A DNA stretch of 64,000 nt from JBFWWP01 sp050246115 (GCA_050246115.1 JBFWWP010000025.1:1-64000); one strand, 5' to 3'. Positions 25,563 through 34,182 are shown, counted from the first letter of the stretch. Translations and numbers: made by a program. The notes: generated by a model not told the origin, from the sequence alone.

Positions 25563-26669
25563 GTGGGTTTCTTCTCAGCCCTCTTTGCCCGGAGAAAGAC
25601 GCGCAAACGCCCGGCGGTCGAGGACTTGCTAGGCATGACCGAGCGTCAGACTCTCTCCACTTGCCACCGACTCCTGGGACAGGACGACTCCGAGTACGCA
25701 CTCGGCCTCCTGCGCAAAGCCACGGAGCTCCATCCCAACTCGAGCGAGCTCCGCGGACTGCGGCGCAAGGTCGAGCGGTCGCTGGCGCAACCCTTGATTC
25801 AACAGGCCCTAGCCCTGCACGAGCAAGGCCCCAGCGCTGCGACGTGTCTCCACCTCGTCGAGCTGTACACTCGCATCGGCGAAGTCAAGGAAGCCATCGA
25901 GTACGGCAACCACGCGATCCAGCTCGAGCCGGACTCGGCCCTCGGATATCGCATGGTGACCGAACTCCACCTGCAGGACTTCAAGGCCACCGGCGACTCG
26001 ATCGCGGGCATGAATGCGCTGCGCTATGCGGTCAAGGCCCACAACCTCGCACCCCGGGACTCCCGCGTGCTGCTCGATCTCACGGAGATTTTCCTGCTGC
26101 TGCGCGCACCGCTCGCCGCTCGGCGCTTCCTCAATCCCGTGCTCCAAGCCTTCCCGGATGAGGCACGGGTTCGCGAGCTCTCGGATCGCGTCTCCCAACT
26201 GCCGCCGGAGAACACGACCCAAATCCAGGAACTGTTCCTGACCTACGAGCGCGAAGTTCTCGGAGCCGCGCGCGACGAGCACCCGGAAGTCTCGTTGGAC
26301 CGCGAGGTCATCCAGGATGTCGTGAGTGCGGCGGCTCGGCTCACAAGCCTGCTGGGATTCTACCTGATCGACGGCCACCGGCAGGTCATTGCCGGGTTCA
26401 ACCATGGCCAGTGGTCCGAGTCCGAGCTCGGCAACTGCTTTGGGTTGCTGGTCGACGTCGCGGCTCAGAACAGCGAACGTATGGACCTCGGCACCTTCGA
26501 GTCGATAACGGTCAAGCAAGACAATGTGAACCTGGTGGTTGCCTCGTTGGGCAGTGGCCTCAGCGCCTTCATCTTCGGAAGCCCGGAGACCAAGAACGAG
26601 GAAATGGAGAACATTCTCCACGACATTCACGAACGCTTGCGACTCTCCCCGGTAGGAGGTGGTCGTTGA
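25563..26669 (+). CDS. TPR protein with C-terminal roadblock-like domain
   Basis: This is a 368-residue cytoplasmic protein. Residues 40-215 form about four TPR-like repeats (for instance LVELYTRIGEVKEAIEYG). Residues 250-365 show the alpha/beta pattern of a Roadblock/LC7 domain (REVIQDVVSAAARL, LIDGHRQVIAG, VVASLGSGLSAFIFG). Roadblock domains bind MglA-type GTPases and often dimerise. The start is ATG-like at the first codon of MGFFSALFARRK, with a basic, amphipathic N-terminus. Its stop overlaps the next gene as TTGA, so translation is coupled. It could be an adaptor linking the PATAN membrane protein to the GTPase; this is inference. Confidence 0.8.
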   Translation: MGFFSALFARRKTRKRPAVEDLLGMTERQTLSTCHRLLGQDDSEYALGLLRKATELHPNSSELRGLRRKVERSLAQPLIQQALALHEQGPSAATCLHLVELYTRIGEVKEAIEYGNHAIQLEPDSALGYRMVTELHLQDFKATGDSIAGMNALRYAVKAHNLAPRDSRVLLDLTEIFLLLRAPLAARRFLNPVLQAFPDEARVRELSDRVSQLPPENTTQIQELFLTYEREVLGAARDEHPEVSLDREVIQDVVSAAARLTSLLGFYLIDGHRQVIAGFNHGQWSESELGNCFGLLVDVAAQNSERMDLGTFESITVKQDNVNLVVASLGSGLSAFIFGSPETKNEEMENILHDIHERLRLSPVGGGR

Positions 26670-27028
26670 AGGATCTACTCGAGCAGATCAACGACATCCC
26701 GGGCGTACTCGGAAGCATGGTGATCACTCGTGACGGCATCCTGGCCGTGGCCTGCATGGGACAAGACCTGCGCGAAGACGCGGTGGCGGCGCTCTCGTCG
26801 TCCATCGCCATGACCTTGCGACGGTCGCTGGAGCCAACGAGCCTCGCCAACGACCCCTCGGAGATCCTGCTGACGGCATCCCGCGGGAGACTGCTGTACC
26901 TCGACCTCGGCGACGCCTACTTGGTGGTGGTCACACGCCCCAACCTGCGCCTCGACACCGACATGGTCGAGATCCGCGGCGTGGCCAAGAAGATTCGCGA
27001 TCGTTGCGTGATGAAACTAGCTCCCTGA
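26666..27028 (+). CDS. Roadblock/LC7 domain protein
   Basis: This is a 120-residue single-domain protein with the compact roadblock fold: helix KDLLEQINDIPGVLGSM, strand VITRDGILAV, helix ALSSSIAMTLRRSLE, strands and a final basic helix. Stand-alone roadblock proteins act as regulators or scaffolds for Ras-like GTPases. The start is TTG at 26666, supported by a very strong AGGAGGT five bases upstream and a TTGA overlap with the preceding stop. It is followed 80 bp later by the MglA-type gene. It differs clearly from the MglB-type protein at 28089, so this operon has three different roadblock proteins. Confidence 0.85.
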   Translation: MKDLLEQINDIPGVLGSMVITRDGILAVACMGQDLREDAVAALSSSIAMTLRRSLEPTSLANDPSEILLTASRGRLLYLDLGDAYLVVVTRPNLRLDTDMVEIRGVAKKIRDRCVMKLAP

Positions 27029-27108
27029 GAACTCGAACAGCACAGATCGACACGAAGTAGCAACATGACGAGTCACGGACCAAACAACCGAGTGGAGAAC
27101 AGCGAGTA

Positions 27109-28062
27109 ATGGTTCAGATCAATTTCTCCCTCAAAGAGGTGAATTGCAAAGTCGTCTACTATGGGCCCGGCCTGAGCGGAAAGACCACCAACTTGGAGGT
27201 CGTGCACGCAAAGGCTCCAGTGGCAAGCGTGGGGGAACTGACCTCCATCGCCACGGAAGGAGATCGCACACTCTTCTTCGACTTCCTGCCCTTGAACTTG
27301 GGTCAGGTCGCCGGGATGAAAACCAAGTTCCAGATCTACACCGTTCCGGGTCAAGTCTACTACAACTCGACGCGCAAGCTGGTGCTGCAGGGAACCGACG
27401 GCATCGTGTTCGTCGCCGATTCCAAGCGCGGCAAGATGGAAGAGAACCTCGAGGCGCTCCAGAACCTCAAGGAGAACCTCATCGAGTACGGGATGGACAT
27501 CGCGACGACGCCGCTCGTGATCCAGTACAACAAGCGTGACCTTCCCGATGTACACACGATCGAGGAACTCGAGAAGGCGCTCAATCCTTGGGGCGCCCCC
27601 TACTTCGAGGCTGTCGCGCGCGACGGAACCGGGGTCTTCCCGACCCTCAAGAAGCTCGCCTCGTTGGTCCTCGAGTCGCTGAACCAACAGCATAGCGGTG
27701 GCTCGGCGCCGGCACCGGCGGCACGCGTCGCTGGCGGTGCGACGCGTTCGCCGGGCGGGCGAACGCAGGGGGCGACCGGCTCGGCGGGGGCAACCGCGGT
27801 GGCGGAGCCGCCAGTGCGGGTAGCCGCGCCCCCGCAACAGCGGCACGCAATGGCAGCTCAGGCCCCACCGCAGGCCATGGGTCAACGGCACGGTGCGGTC
27901 ACGGCTCGCGGTGTGCCGGCGCAGGAGATCATTCGCCCACGATCGGAGCCAGCGCCCAAGAAGGGGCGCGCGGGGCTGGTCGTCGTCGGCTTGATCGTGG
28001 TCCTGGGTGCGGCCGGCGGGCTTGCGTACTTCTCGGGTCTCTTGGATCGCTTCTTGGGCTAA
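27109..28062 (+). CDS. mglA: MglA-type GTPase with C-terminal membrane anchor
   Basis: This is a 317-residue protein. Residues 1-195 are a full MglA-type small GTPase: P-loop GPGLSGKTTN (19-28), the switch region around ATEGDRTLFFDFLP, TVPGQVYYNSTRK in place of the usual DxxG region, and the NKRD base-recognition motif. Known MglA proteins (about 195 residues) are soluble polarity switches. Here an 88-residue Ala/Pro/Gly-rich linker and a hydrophobic helix (about 286-311) ending in a short basic tail follow, so the GTPase should be tethered to the membrane with the GTPase domain in the cytoplasm. Neighbours on both sides encode roadblock proteins, including MglB, its expected activator. Confidence 0.93.
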   Translation: MVQINFSLKEVNCKVVYYGPGLSGKTTNLEVVHAKAPVASVGELTSIATEGDRTLFFDFLPLNLGQVAGMKTKFQIYTVPGQVYYNSTRKLVLQGTDGIVFVADSKRGKMEENLEALQNLKENLIEYGMDIATTPLVIQYNKRDLPDVHTIEELEKALNPWGAPYFEAVARDGTGVFPTLKKLASLVLESLNQQHSGGSAPAPAARVAGGATRSPGGRTQGATGSAGATAVAEPPVRVAAPPQQRHAMAAQAPPQAMGQRHGAVTARGVPAQEIIRPRSEPAPKKGRAGLVVVGLIVVLGAAGGLAYFSGLLDRFLG

Positions 28063-28074
28063 AACCGAAATTCG

Positions 28075-28082
28075 AAAGGAGG
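28075..28082 (+). promoter_or_regulatory. Strong ribosome-binding site before an ATC codon
   Basis: AAAGGAGG is a near-perfect match to the anti-Shine-Dalgarno sequence and lies six bases before ATC at 28089. No ATG, GTG or TTG in the mglB frame occurs until 28164, which is 80 bases away and too far for this site to serve. Confidence 0.8.
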
Positions 28083-28088
28083 CTCACC

Positions 28089-28598
28089 ATCGTTACCGAT
28101 AGTGACCACCTAAGAGAGAAACGCCTCGTCTTCTACCAGGACGACATCGACCGGATCAACAAGGTGCTCAACGAGTTCCTCAAGTTGTCCGACTCGAAGT
28201 GCAACATTCTGATCGACAAAGAAGGTCACATGGTGACCAAGGCCGGAACTACGGGTGACATCGACCTGCAGTCCGTCTCCGCCTTGATCGCGGGGTCGTA
28301 CGCGGCCACGCGCGAGATGGCACGCCTGCTCGGCGAGGACGAGTTCTCGGTCTTGTTCCACCAGGGGAAGAAGGACAGCATCCAGCTCACCCTGGTGGGG
28401 AACCGAACCCTGCTCGCGACCGTCTTCGACGAGCGCACGACCATCGGTATGGTGCGCCTGTACGCGAAGGAAGCGAGCGAGAAGCTGAACGTGATCTTCA
28501 AGGACATCAACGAACGTGCACCCCGATCCGAAGACCTCGGCGATGACTTCGCCGAGTCGGCCAAAGGTGCGCTCGACTTCTTTTTCGTCGAAGAGTAG
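28089..28598 (+). CDS. mglB: MglB-type roadblock protein with apparent ATC start
   Basis: This is a 169-residue roadblock protein if translation begins at ATC 28089. The segment LVFYQDDIDRINKVL and the following LIDKEGHMV, ALIAGSYAATREMARLLGE and VFDERTTIGMVRLY align with MglB, the GTPase-activating partner of MglA. The first ordinary start (GTG 28164) would delete the conserved N-terminal strand and helix and has no ribosome site, while ATC has an ideal one. Either a non-standard start keeps this protein scarce, or the base is a sequence error for ATG. It lies 26 bp after mglA and ends the plus-strand group; a hairpin follows. Confidence 0.85.
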   Translation: MVTDSDHLREKRLVFYQDDIDRINKVLNEFLKLSDSKCNILIDKEGHMVTKAGTTGDIDLQSVSALIAGSYAATREMARLLGEDEFSVLFHQGKKDSIQLTLVGNRTLLATVFDERTTIGMVRLYAKEASEKLNVIFKDINERAPRSEDLGDDFAESAKGALDFFFVEE

Positions 28599-28609
28599 CC
28601 CGCGTCTCT

Positions 28610-28627
28610 CCCTCCAACCTTGGAGGG
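28610..28627. terminator. Hairpin after mglB
   Basis: A stem of CCCTCCA/TGGAGGG with a 4-base loop sits 12 bp after the mglB stop and before the convergent zinc-ribbon gene. No T-run follows; termination in either direction is plausible. Confidence 0.45.
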
Positions 28628-28703
28628 CGAGGCGCGCGCCTCTGCTCGCGCCTCCCGCAAGAACGGAAGTTCCTCGCCGTCACACCCGCAGAGCGACCGC
28701 CTT

Positions 28704-29351
28704 TCAGGCGCGTTCGCTCGAGGGTGGGGAGGAACTCGATTTGGGCAGACCTGGACCGGACCCCGAGCGGGCCAAGTAGCGGTCGGCGTCTTCTCGCAAG
28801 TCGAGGAGCAAGTTGCGGGCGTCGAGTTGGTGATCGCCGACGTCCGCGAGCAACCAGGCCATCTCCCCGAGAAACTTCAGTAGGCCGAACGAGAGCACGA
28901 GGACCAGCAGCCAACCCAGCTCCGCCAAGGCGAGGTACTCCCAGCGAGCGATCAAGCCCTCGCGGTAGAGGAAACCCGTCAGTCCCGCACCCACCAGCAC
29001 GAGGGCAAACAGCACGTACGCGACCAGCAGCAGAAAACGCGATAGCGCACGCAGCTTGCGAAAGCGCGTCACGGCACCGGGGTGGTAGTTGCGAACGCGG
29101 TCGAGACCAGTGCCGAACTGCACCGCGTACGGCACGCTGTCCCGCTTGAGCGACCGGTCGCGATCGAGCTGCTCGAGCAAGGCTATGCGCTGGTCTTGCT
29201 CCTGGCGCCACCGGTCACGCGCCTCGCGCTCCTCGGGCGCCACCAGCTCCACCTTGACACCGCACGCCGGGCACTTGATCTTCTTGCCCAGGTACTCGTC
29301 CTGCGCGCTCACGATCTGCTTGCAGTTCGGGCAAGTGGTCCGAATAGCCAA
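28704..29351 (-). CDS. Zinc-ribbon membrane protein
   Basis: This is a 215-residue protein. The N-terminus (residues 5-32) is a zinc ribbon of the type common in planctomycetes, with CPNC and CPAC pairs separated by EYLGKKIK. A charged coiled-coil stretch (about 40-70) and two membrane helices (about 105-130 and 140-165) follow, with a polar Ser/Pro-rich tail. TTG at 29351 is chosen because GGGGAGGAG stands eight bases upstream and the zinc ribbon starts at once. It is convergent with mglB, and a terminator for the next minus-strand gene lies just upstream of it. The function is unknown. Confidence 0.75.
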   Translation of the reverse strand: MAIRTTCPNCKQIVSAQDEYLGKKIKCPACGVKVELVAPEEREARDRWRQEQDQRIALLEQLDRDRSLKRDSVPYAVQFGTGLDRVRNYHPGAVTRFRKLRALSRFLLLVAYVLFALVLVGAGLTGFLYREGLIARWEYLALAELGWLLVLVLSFGLLKFLGEMAWLLADVGDHQLDARNLLLDLREDADRYLARSGSGPGLPKSSSSPPSSERA

Positions 29352-29419
29352 GGATGAGCTCCTCCCCGTCCCTGATCGATCGTGTTGCCGCGCTTGATCT
29401 GGGCGCAGTCCGGCACGAA

Positions 29420-29459
29420 CAAAAAACGCCCGCGAAAGCCGGGAGGGCCTTCGCGGGCG
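29420..29459 (-). terminator. Intrinsic terminator of the HEAT-repeat gene
   Basis: On the minus strand a 10-bp stem (CGCCCGCGAA/TTCGCGGGCG) with a 12-base loop is followed directly by a run of T (A-run at 29421-29426). It lies 25 bp past the stop at 29484 and is the clearest intrinsic terminator in the window. Confidence 0.85.
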
Positions 29460-29483
29460 TGTCACAATCGGGGTCCACTGCCC

Positions 29484-31709
29484 CTACTCGCGCATCGTCG
29501 CTTTCGCGATCTTTCCGCGCGAAGCCGCCGACACTTTGACGATCTCCGGGTTCTCGTGACCGTACATCGAATCCAGTAGATCGAGCATGCTCTGATCTGC
29601 CTGCCCACCCGCGCCCCGGTTGATGTCGCCAAGAGCGATCAGCGCGGCCTTCAGCAAGTCCTGGCTGACCGACTGATCCTGACAAATGCGGACCAGCGAC
29701 GGCGTTGCTCGCTGGGTGCGCAGGGCACCGAGCGCACGCGAGGCCGCAATCCGCACTTCATCCGCCCGATTCTCGAGCACCGACACGAGCGCGCCCTCCG
29801 CCGTAGTCAGGTCGAACGCGGTGTCGCGACCCGCCAAGAACAGCAACGCCTCGGCCGCACGCGCGGCGATCTGATCGCCACGACCGCGCTCGTTGGTGTC
29901 GCCGCTGAAGAGCGGCAGCACGATGTCGTCGCGCAACCGGACGGCGTCAATGCCTCGGTTGATCACTTGCACGTTGCGGGCCTCATCGAGGTACACGGTC
30001 TGGTTGGCCGTGTACTGCTCGTCGCTGGACAAGACGAGGATGGGAATGTCCTTCGTACGGAAATCCGCGCGCAGGCGATTGATCACCTCCGCCGTACCGA
30101 GCGTCAGCATACCCGTGGGGCTCTTCCCACCCGCCATGCCCGCGGCCACGATGATCAGGTCTTCTGGCGGAAAACTCTTGGCCCGCTCGACACCGTCCCA
30201 ACCCGTGCGCTCCGTGAACGACAGGACGCCGGACTTGCGCAACGTCCCGGCAATGAGAAGAGAGTCGTCCTCGTTCGGAACGATCAGCAAGGCAACGCGG
30301 ATTCCAGCCTCGGTCAGCCCTTCGCACAAGTTCTGAACGACGAGCTGGGAGTCTTCCTGCGTCACCGCTACCGGGTTCATGCGCGAAGCCGTCTCGGCCG
30401 CCGCAAAGCGAACGCCGCGATGCTCGTAAGACAACGCCCGCTGGACCTCTGCCGGCAGTTGCGCCTCACGGTTCCCCAACGTCACAGCGTCACGCAAGGT
30501 CTGCAGGACTTCGACCGCGACCTCGCCGCGACGCTCGTCGAGCGCGCGAGAAAGCGCCCCAAGGAGAATCTCCACGGGCTGACTGGCCGGGAACTGATAG
30601 CGAATGCGATTCATGTCGAGCTCTTGCGCGCGCAGCTCCGTCAACTTGGACTCGTCTTCCTGGCCCGCCGCGACCCGGCTGGCCAAGAGATCGCGTACGC
30701 CTTGAAACTCGGCGTACTGGGCGAACTTGCTGCAAGCGTTGAGGACCCGCGCCGGGGCCGCCCCGCTATCGAGGGTCATGGCAACGGCCAGCAGTTGCTC
30801 GGCTCGCAGTTCGTTCAAGCGCCACGCGGCCACGTCTTGGTACGTGAGCACGCCGTCCTGGAGCGTCCAGATCAACGGGTCGTGATAGGTTCGCGTCATG
30901 TACGTCGTGTCGCGGAAGTAGCGCCCCGCCTCGGCGACCAAGAGGTCGTAGGCGGTCGACTTGCGCGCCATCATGTCGCCGTCGAGCGCTTCGAGCGCGG
31001 CATCCGCCGCGCCCTTCACCACGAGGTCGTCCGTCGTCGCGGAGAGCCAGCTCAGGCTCGGGATCGCCGCGTCGTTGCCGATCTTCTTGAGGCTCGCAAT
31101 GACTCCGAGGAGCACCGAGCTCTCCGTGTGGTGCAGCGCCTGACACAGGGGCAGGACCGCATCGTCCGAGATCTTGGTGATCGCCGAGATCGCGCTCACG
31201 CGCGTGTCGATCTCGGGCGCGCTCAGGCGCTCGACCAAGCCGGGCAGCAGGTACACCCCGTGCATGCTGACGCCCTTCATGATCGCGCGAGTCCGCTCCA
31301 TGAAGTCGGTGCTACCAAAGTAGCTGGCGAGAACTTCGCGGACCGCGTCCGCATCCCGCTCCCGCCGCCGCGTCTCGACCGCGCTCAAGCGAATCAGCGT
31401 CGAGATCTGCCCTTCGATCGTCTGGCCACCCTTACGGGCCATCTCGAGCGCCTTCTCCAGCCCAATCCGCTCGAGCCAGGTGTAGGCTTCTTCGGCCCCG
31501 ATATCGAGCAGCAGTGCCTGCTCCATCTTCTTCTCGGCTTCATCGAGGCGCCGCTGTTCGTAGAGCGAGAGGCCCTCGTCCAACAATGCCGCCACGTCGC
31601 CGCGCAACTGAGCGTCCGCCAAGGGCAGCGAGGTGACCCCCCCGCTCAAGAACGCCAGGACCAACAGCACCTTCACCGCCCCGTGTCCGTGTCCCGTACT
31701 CAAACGCAT
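29484..31709 (-). CDS. Exported TPR/HEAT-repeat protein
   Basis: This is a 741-residue protein. Residues 1-33 form a signal peptide ending near ADAQ. A TPR-like pair (about 38-90) precedes HEAT-type helical repeats (about 140-250, with SAISAITKISDDAVLP and VLLGVIASLKKIGNDAAIP). Further HEAT repeats lie near the C-terminus (about 640-735). A central region (about 480-590) looks like an alpha/beta receiver-like or nucleotide-binding fold (VALLIVPNEDDS, DLIIVAAGMAGG, IPILVLSSDEQY), without the usual catalytic residues. Ribosome site GGAAAGGG precedes the ATG. It is probably a periplasmic scaffold; no enzymatic role is evident. A strong terminator follows. Confidence 0.75.
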   Translation of the reverse strand: MRLSTGHGHGAVKVLLVLAFLSGGVTSLPLADAQLRGDVAALLDEGLSLYEQRRLDEAEKKMEQALLLDIGAEEAYTWLERIGLEKALEMARKGGQTIEGQISTLIRLSAVETRRRERDADAVREVLASYFGSTDFMERTRAIMKGVSMHGVYLLPGLVERLSAPEIDTRVSAISAITKISDDAVLPLCQALHHTESSVLLGVIASLKKIGNDAAIPSLSWLSATTDDLVVKGAADAALEALDGDMMARKSTAYDLLVAEAGRYFRDTTYMTRTYHDPLIWTLQDGVLTYQDVAAWRLNELRAEQLLAVAMTLDSGAAPARVLNACSKFAQYAEFQGVRDLLASRVAAGQEDESKLTELRAQELDMNRIRYQFPASQPVEILLGALSRALDERRGEVAVEVLQTLRDAVTLGNREAQLPAEVQRALSYEHRGVRFAAAETASRMNPVAVTQEDSQLVVQNLCEGLTEAGIRVALLIVPNEDDSLLIAGTLRKSGVLSFTERTGWDGVERAKSFPPEDLIIVAAGMAGGKSPTGMLTLGTAEVINRLRADFRTKDIPILVLSSDEQYTANQTVYLDEARNVQVINRGIDAVRLRDDIVLPLFSGDTNERGRGDQIAARAAEALLFLAGRDTAFDLTTAEGALVSVLENRADEVRIAASRALGALRTQRATPSLVRICQDQSVSQDLLKAALIALGDINRGAGGQADQSMLDLLDSMYGHENPEIVKVSAASRGKIAKATMRE

Positions 31710-32220
31710 GCTTGCATCCCTTTCCGGGGTTCGTGTTCCCGCCGCAAGGGAAAACCCTTACCCAAGTCCATTCTACTACCCAACTTGCTACCCGTGACTC
31801 GTTTTGAGAAGGCTCTGACGGAACGGCGGCCCGTCAGATCTCGAAAGCACCAGGAAACCGACGCGCCGTTCCTCCTCCGGCCGGAGAAATGTCGAGTGAC
31901 TCGTCACGCAAGGCTAAGAAAAACGACTCCGGCAATGCGGAAACTACCTCGCAACCGACCCCGCAATCAACACCGAGGGGCCCACGGCGAACCCCTCCAC
32001 CCATGACAGCGTCGGCGACATCGCGGCTTCGTCAGAACCCAGTGGCTACGCTCCTGGCGGTCGTTCGTCGCTTTTCGCGCCTGACTACACAACCGAAACA
32101 GGACGGTCCGCTCTGACGCAAGAGCGATTGAAAATGAAGTGGGGCGATTATATCAAGGGGCCTAAAGCCGTCAACAAGCCGGCGTTCCGCAGGCACCTCC
32201 AGCAACGATCGGCCGCCGCG
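31710..32220. other. Divergent intergenic region
   Basis: This 511-bp gap lies between the HEAT-repeat gene (minus) and larC (plus). It is visibly lower in GC than the flanks. A short inverted repeat AAGGGAAAACCCTT lies in the minus-strand leader. One 75-codon plus-strand frame (31889-32116) has a GGAG close to its ATG but biased codons and no similarity, so it is not called as a gene. Confidence 0.45.
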
Positions 32221-33423
32221 ATGAGTCGTTTGGGCAACGGCATTTATCTCGACGCCGCAGCCGGCATCGCCGGCGACATGATGTTGGCCGCACTGCTCGA
32301 CCTGGGGCTCCCAGAATCCGCCGTGCTCGGCCCGCTCCGGGCAAGCCTGCCCCCGTTTTCGTGGACCCTGCACCGGGTCCGGACCCGTGGCCTAGCGGCG
32401 TCTCGACTCGAGGTCGCGCCCCTCGAAACCGACCCACCGGCCCGCACCCTGACGGAGATCGAGCGAATCATCGCCGAAGGCACCTGGCCGGCCGAGGTCA
32501 AACAGACGGCGACCCGGGTGTTTCGACTCCTGGGAGAGGCGGAGGCCCGGGTTCACGGCATCGGGCTGGACCGCATTCACTTCCACGAGGTCGGCGCCCT
32601 GGACTCGTTGGTCGACGTCATTGGCACCGTCCTCGCGGTCCACCTGCTGGCGCCGAGTTCGCTGACCGTGAGCAGCCTGCCGCTCGGCTCCGGGACCGTC
32701 CGCACCGACCACGGCCTCTACCCGGTGCCGGCCCCGGCCACTCTGGAGCTCATGACCGGCGTCCCCACGCATCCCCTGCCGGTCGCGCGCGAAGTGTCGA
32801 CGCCCACCGGCGTCGCCCTTGCGCGGGTTCTCGCCGACGGATTCGGCCCCGCACCCGCGGGCCAGATCGTGGCCATCGGGTACGGCGCCGGCACTCGCGA
32901 AGCCGCGGCCAACGAACTTCCGAACGTCCTGCGCGCTTGGAGTTACACGCCGGCCCTCGCGGGCCACGGTTGCCAGCAGATCCTGGTCCTCGAGTCCAAC
33001 TTGGACCACGTCAGCGGCGAGGACGCCGGGCACCTGGTGGAATCGCTCATGGCCGCCGGCGCGCTCGACGCATTCCTGATCCCGACCATCCAGAAGAAGT
33101 CGCGACCGGGCCTGCTCGTCACGGCGCTCGCCGAGGCCGACTCGGTGGACCGGCTGGAGCGCGTGATCTTCGAGTTGAGCGGCACCCTCGGCGTGCGGCG
33201 ACGGGTTTGCGAGCGTCGGGCGCTCGTGCGCAGCGTCGAAACCGTGGACCTGGATGGCACGCCGGTCCGCGTGAAGTGCGCCTACCTGGACGGAGTCCGG
33301 CTCGACGCGCGACCCGAGTTCGAAGACCTGAAACGGCTATCGGCCGCGACGCAGGAGCCGATTCGGCGCCTGCGCGAGCGCGTCGTCCGCGCGCTGCCCC
33401 CGGAGCCCCGCGCGGGTGCCTGA
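32221..33423 (+). CDS. larC: Nickel-pincer cofactor biosynthesis protein LarC
   Basis: This is a 400-residue protein. The N-terminus YLDAAAGIAGDMMLAALLDLG and the later HFHEVGALDSLVDVIGT, PVPAPATLELMTGVP, and STPTGVALAR are diagnostic of LarC. The enzyme inserts nickel into the pyridinium dithiocarboxylate pincer cofactor of lactate racemase-like enzymes. In some bacteria larC is split by a programmed frameshift; here it is one continuous frame. The other steps (larB, larE) and a LarA apoenzyme are absent from the window, so cofactor synthesis must be completed elsewhere. The start is taken at the ATG before SRLGNGIYLD; the longer frame upstream lacks similarity. Confidence 0.92.
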   Translation: MSRLGNGIYLDAAAGIAGDMMLAALLDLGLPESAVLGPLRASLPPFSWTLHRVRTRGLAASRLEVAPLETDPPARTLTEIERIIAEGTWPAEVKQTATRVFRLLGEAEARVHGIGLDRIHFHEVGALDSLVDVIGTVLAVHLLAPSSLTVSSLPLGSGTVRTDHGLYPVPAPATLELMTGVPTHPLPVAREVSTPTGVALARVLADGFGPAPAGQIVAIGYGAGTREAAANELPNVLRAWSYTPALAGHGCQQILVLESNLDHVSGEDAGHLVESLMAAGALDAFLIPTIQKKSRPGLLVTALAEADSVDRLERVIFELSGTLGVRRRVCERRALVRSVETVDLDGTPVRVKCAYLDGVRLDARPEFEDLKRLSAATQEPIRRLRERVVRALPPEPRAGA

Positions 33424-33525
33424 CCGCGGCGCCTGGATCGAGAGCCGCCGCGAAGGCCGTCGAAGTTGCCCGCCGGAGCGGCCAGCCCCTTGGGGGTCGC
33501 GGCCCGGGGATGCATAATCCAAGCC

Positions 33526-34182
33526 ATGAGTTTCACCGACGCTCCAGCGAATAATGACGACCCTGATCCGTTGACCTGGAGCGACGACGAAGTCGCCGAC
33601 CAGCAAGACAAGCTCCTGGTTCAGGCGGCGCTCGGGGGTGACGCAGAGGCCTTCGGGCAGCTCTTCGAGCGCTACCGCGAGCGGATCTTCCGGGTGTTGT
33701 GCGGGGTCGTTCGGCATCGCGAAGATGCCCTCGAAGCCACTCAGGACGTGTTCGTGAAGATCTACCGCGCGCTACCCCGATTCGATCCGGCAGGGCGATT
33801 CTTCACTTGGGCCTATCGCATCGCCGTGAACCAGGGCATCGACCGGCTACGCAGTCGCAAGACGCGCAAGGAACACTCTCTCGACGGGGTCGACCGGCTG
33901 GACCCGACCGAGCCACTGCACGGGCGAGCGCCGCTCGGGCCACCGGCCGAGCTCGAGCGGCGGGAGGTCATGGAGCGATTGGAGGCCGCGCTGGCCGGGC
34001 TGTCGAGCGATCAACGCACCGTGTTCCTGCTCTACTCGTTCGAGGGGTTGAGCTACAGCGAGATCGCGGAGGTCACGGAAGTGCCGATCGGCACGGTGAT
34101 GTCGCGGCTGTTCTACGCGCGGCGGAAGCTGCGGGAGGAACTGCCCGCCGAGTGGGACCCGGGCGGCCGCGAGGCCCGGTGA
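33526..34182 (+). CDS. ECF-family RNA polymerase sigma factor
   Basis: This is a 218-residue protein. Sigma region 2 (about 30-100) contains AFGQLFERYRERIFRV and the core-binding helix DALEATQDVFVKIYRAL, then FFTWAYRIAVNQGIDRLR. Region 4 (about 150-205) shows LSSDQRTVFLLYSFEGLSYS and VPIGTVMSRLFYARRKLRE. It lacks region 1.1 and region 3, as ECF factors do. The anti-sigma-like gene begins 60 bp downstream on the same strand, and such pairs usually autoregulate. The ATG at 33526 is the family-consistent start; the frame upstream is unrelated. Confidence 0.95.
   Translation: MSFTDAPANNDDPDPLTWSDDEVADQQDKLLVQAALGGDAEAFGQLFERYRERIFRVLCGVVRHREDALEATQDVFVKIYRALPRFDPAGRFFTWAYRIAVNQGIDRLRSRKTRKEHSLDGVDRLDPTEPLHGRAPLGPPAELERREVMERLEAALAGLSSDQRTVFLLYSFEGLSYSEIAEVTEVPIGTVMSRLFYARRKLREELPAEWDPGGREAR

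Noticed and set aside
29967..32006. 679-codon plus-strand frame opposite the HEAT-repeat gene
   Set aside because: It is a shadow of the minus-strand gene with signal peptide, terminator and ribosome site; the plus frame has no recognisable domain.
31889..32116. 75-codon frame before larC
   Set aside because: The ATG has only a close-set GGAG, codon use is unlike neighbours, and there is no similarity; it could be a small gene but cannot be supported.
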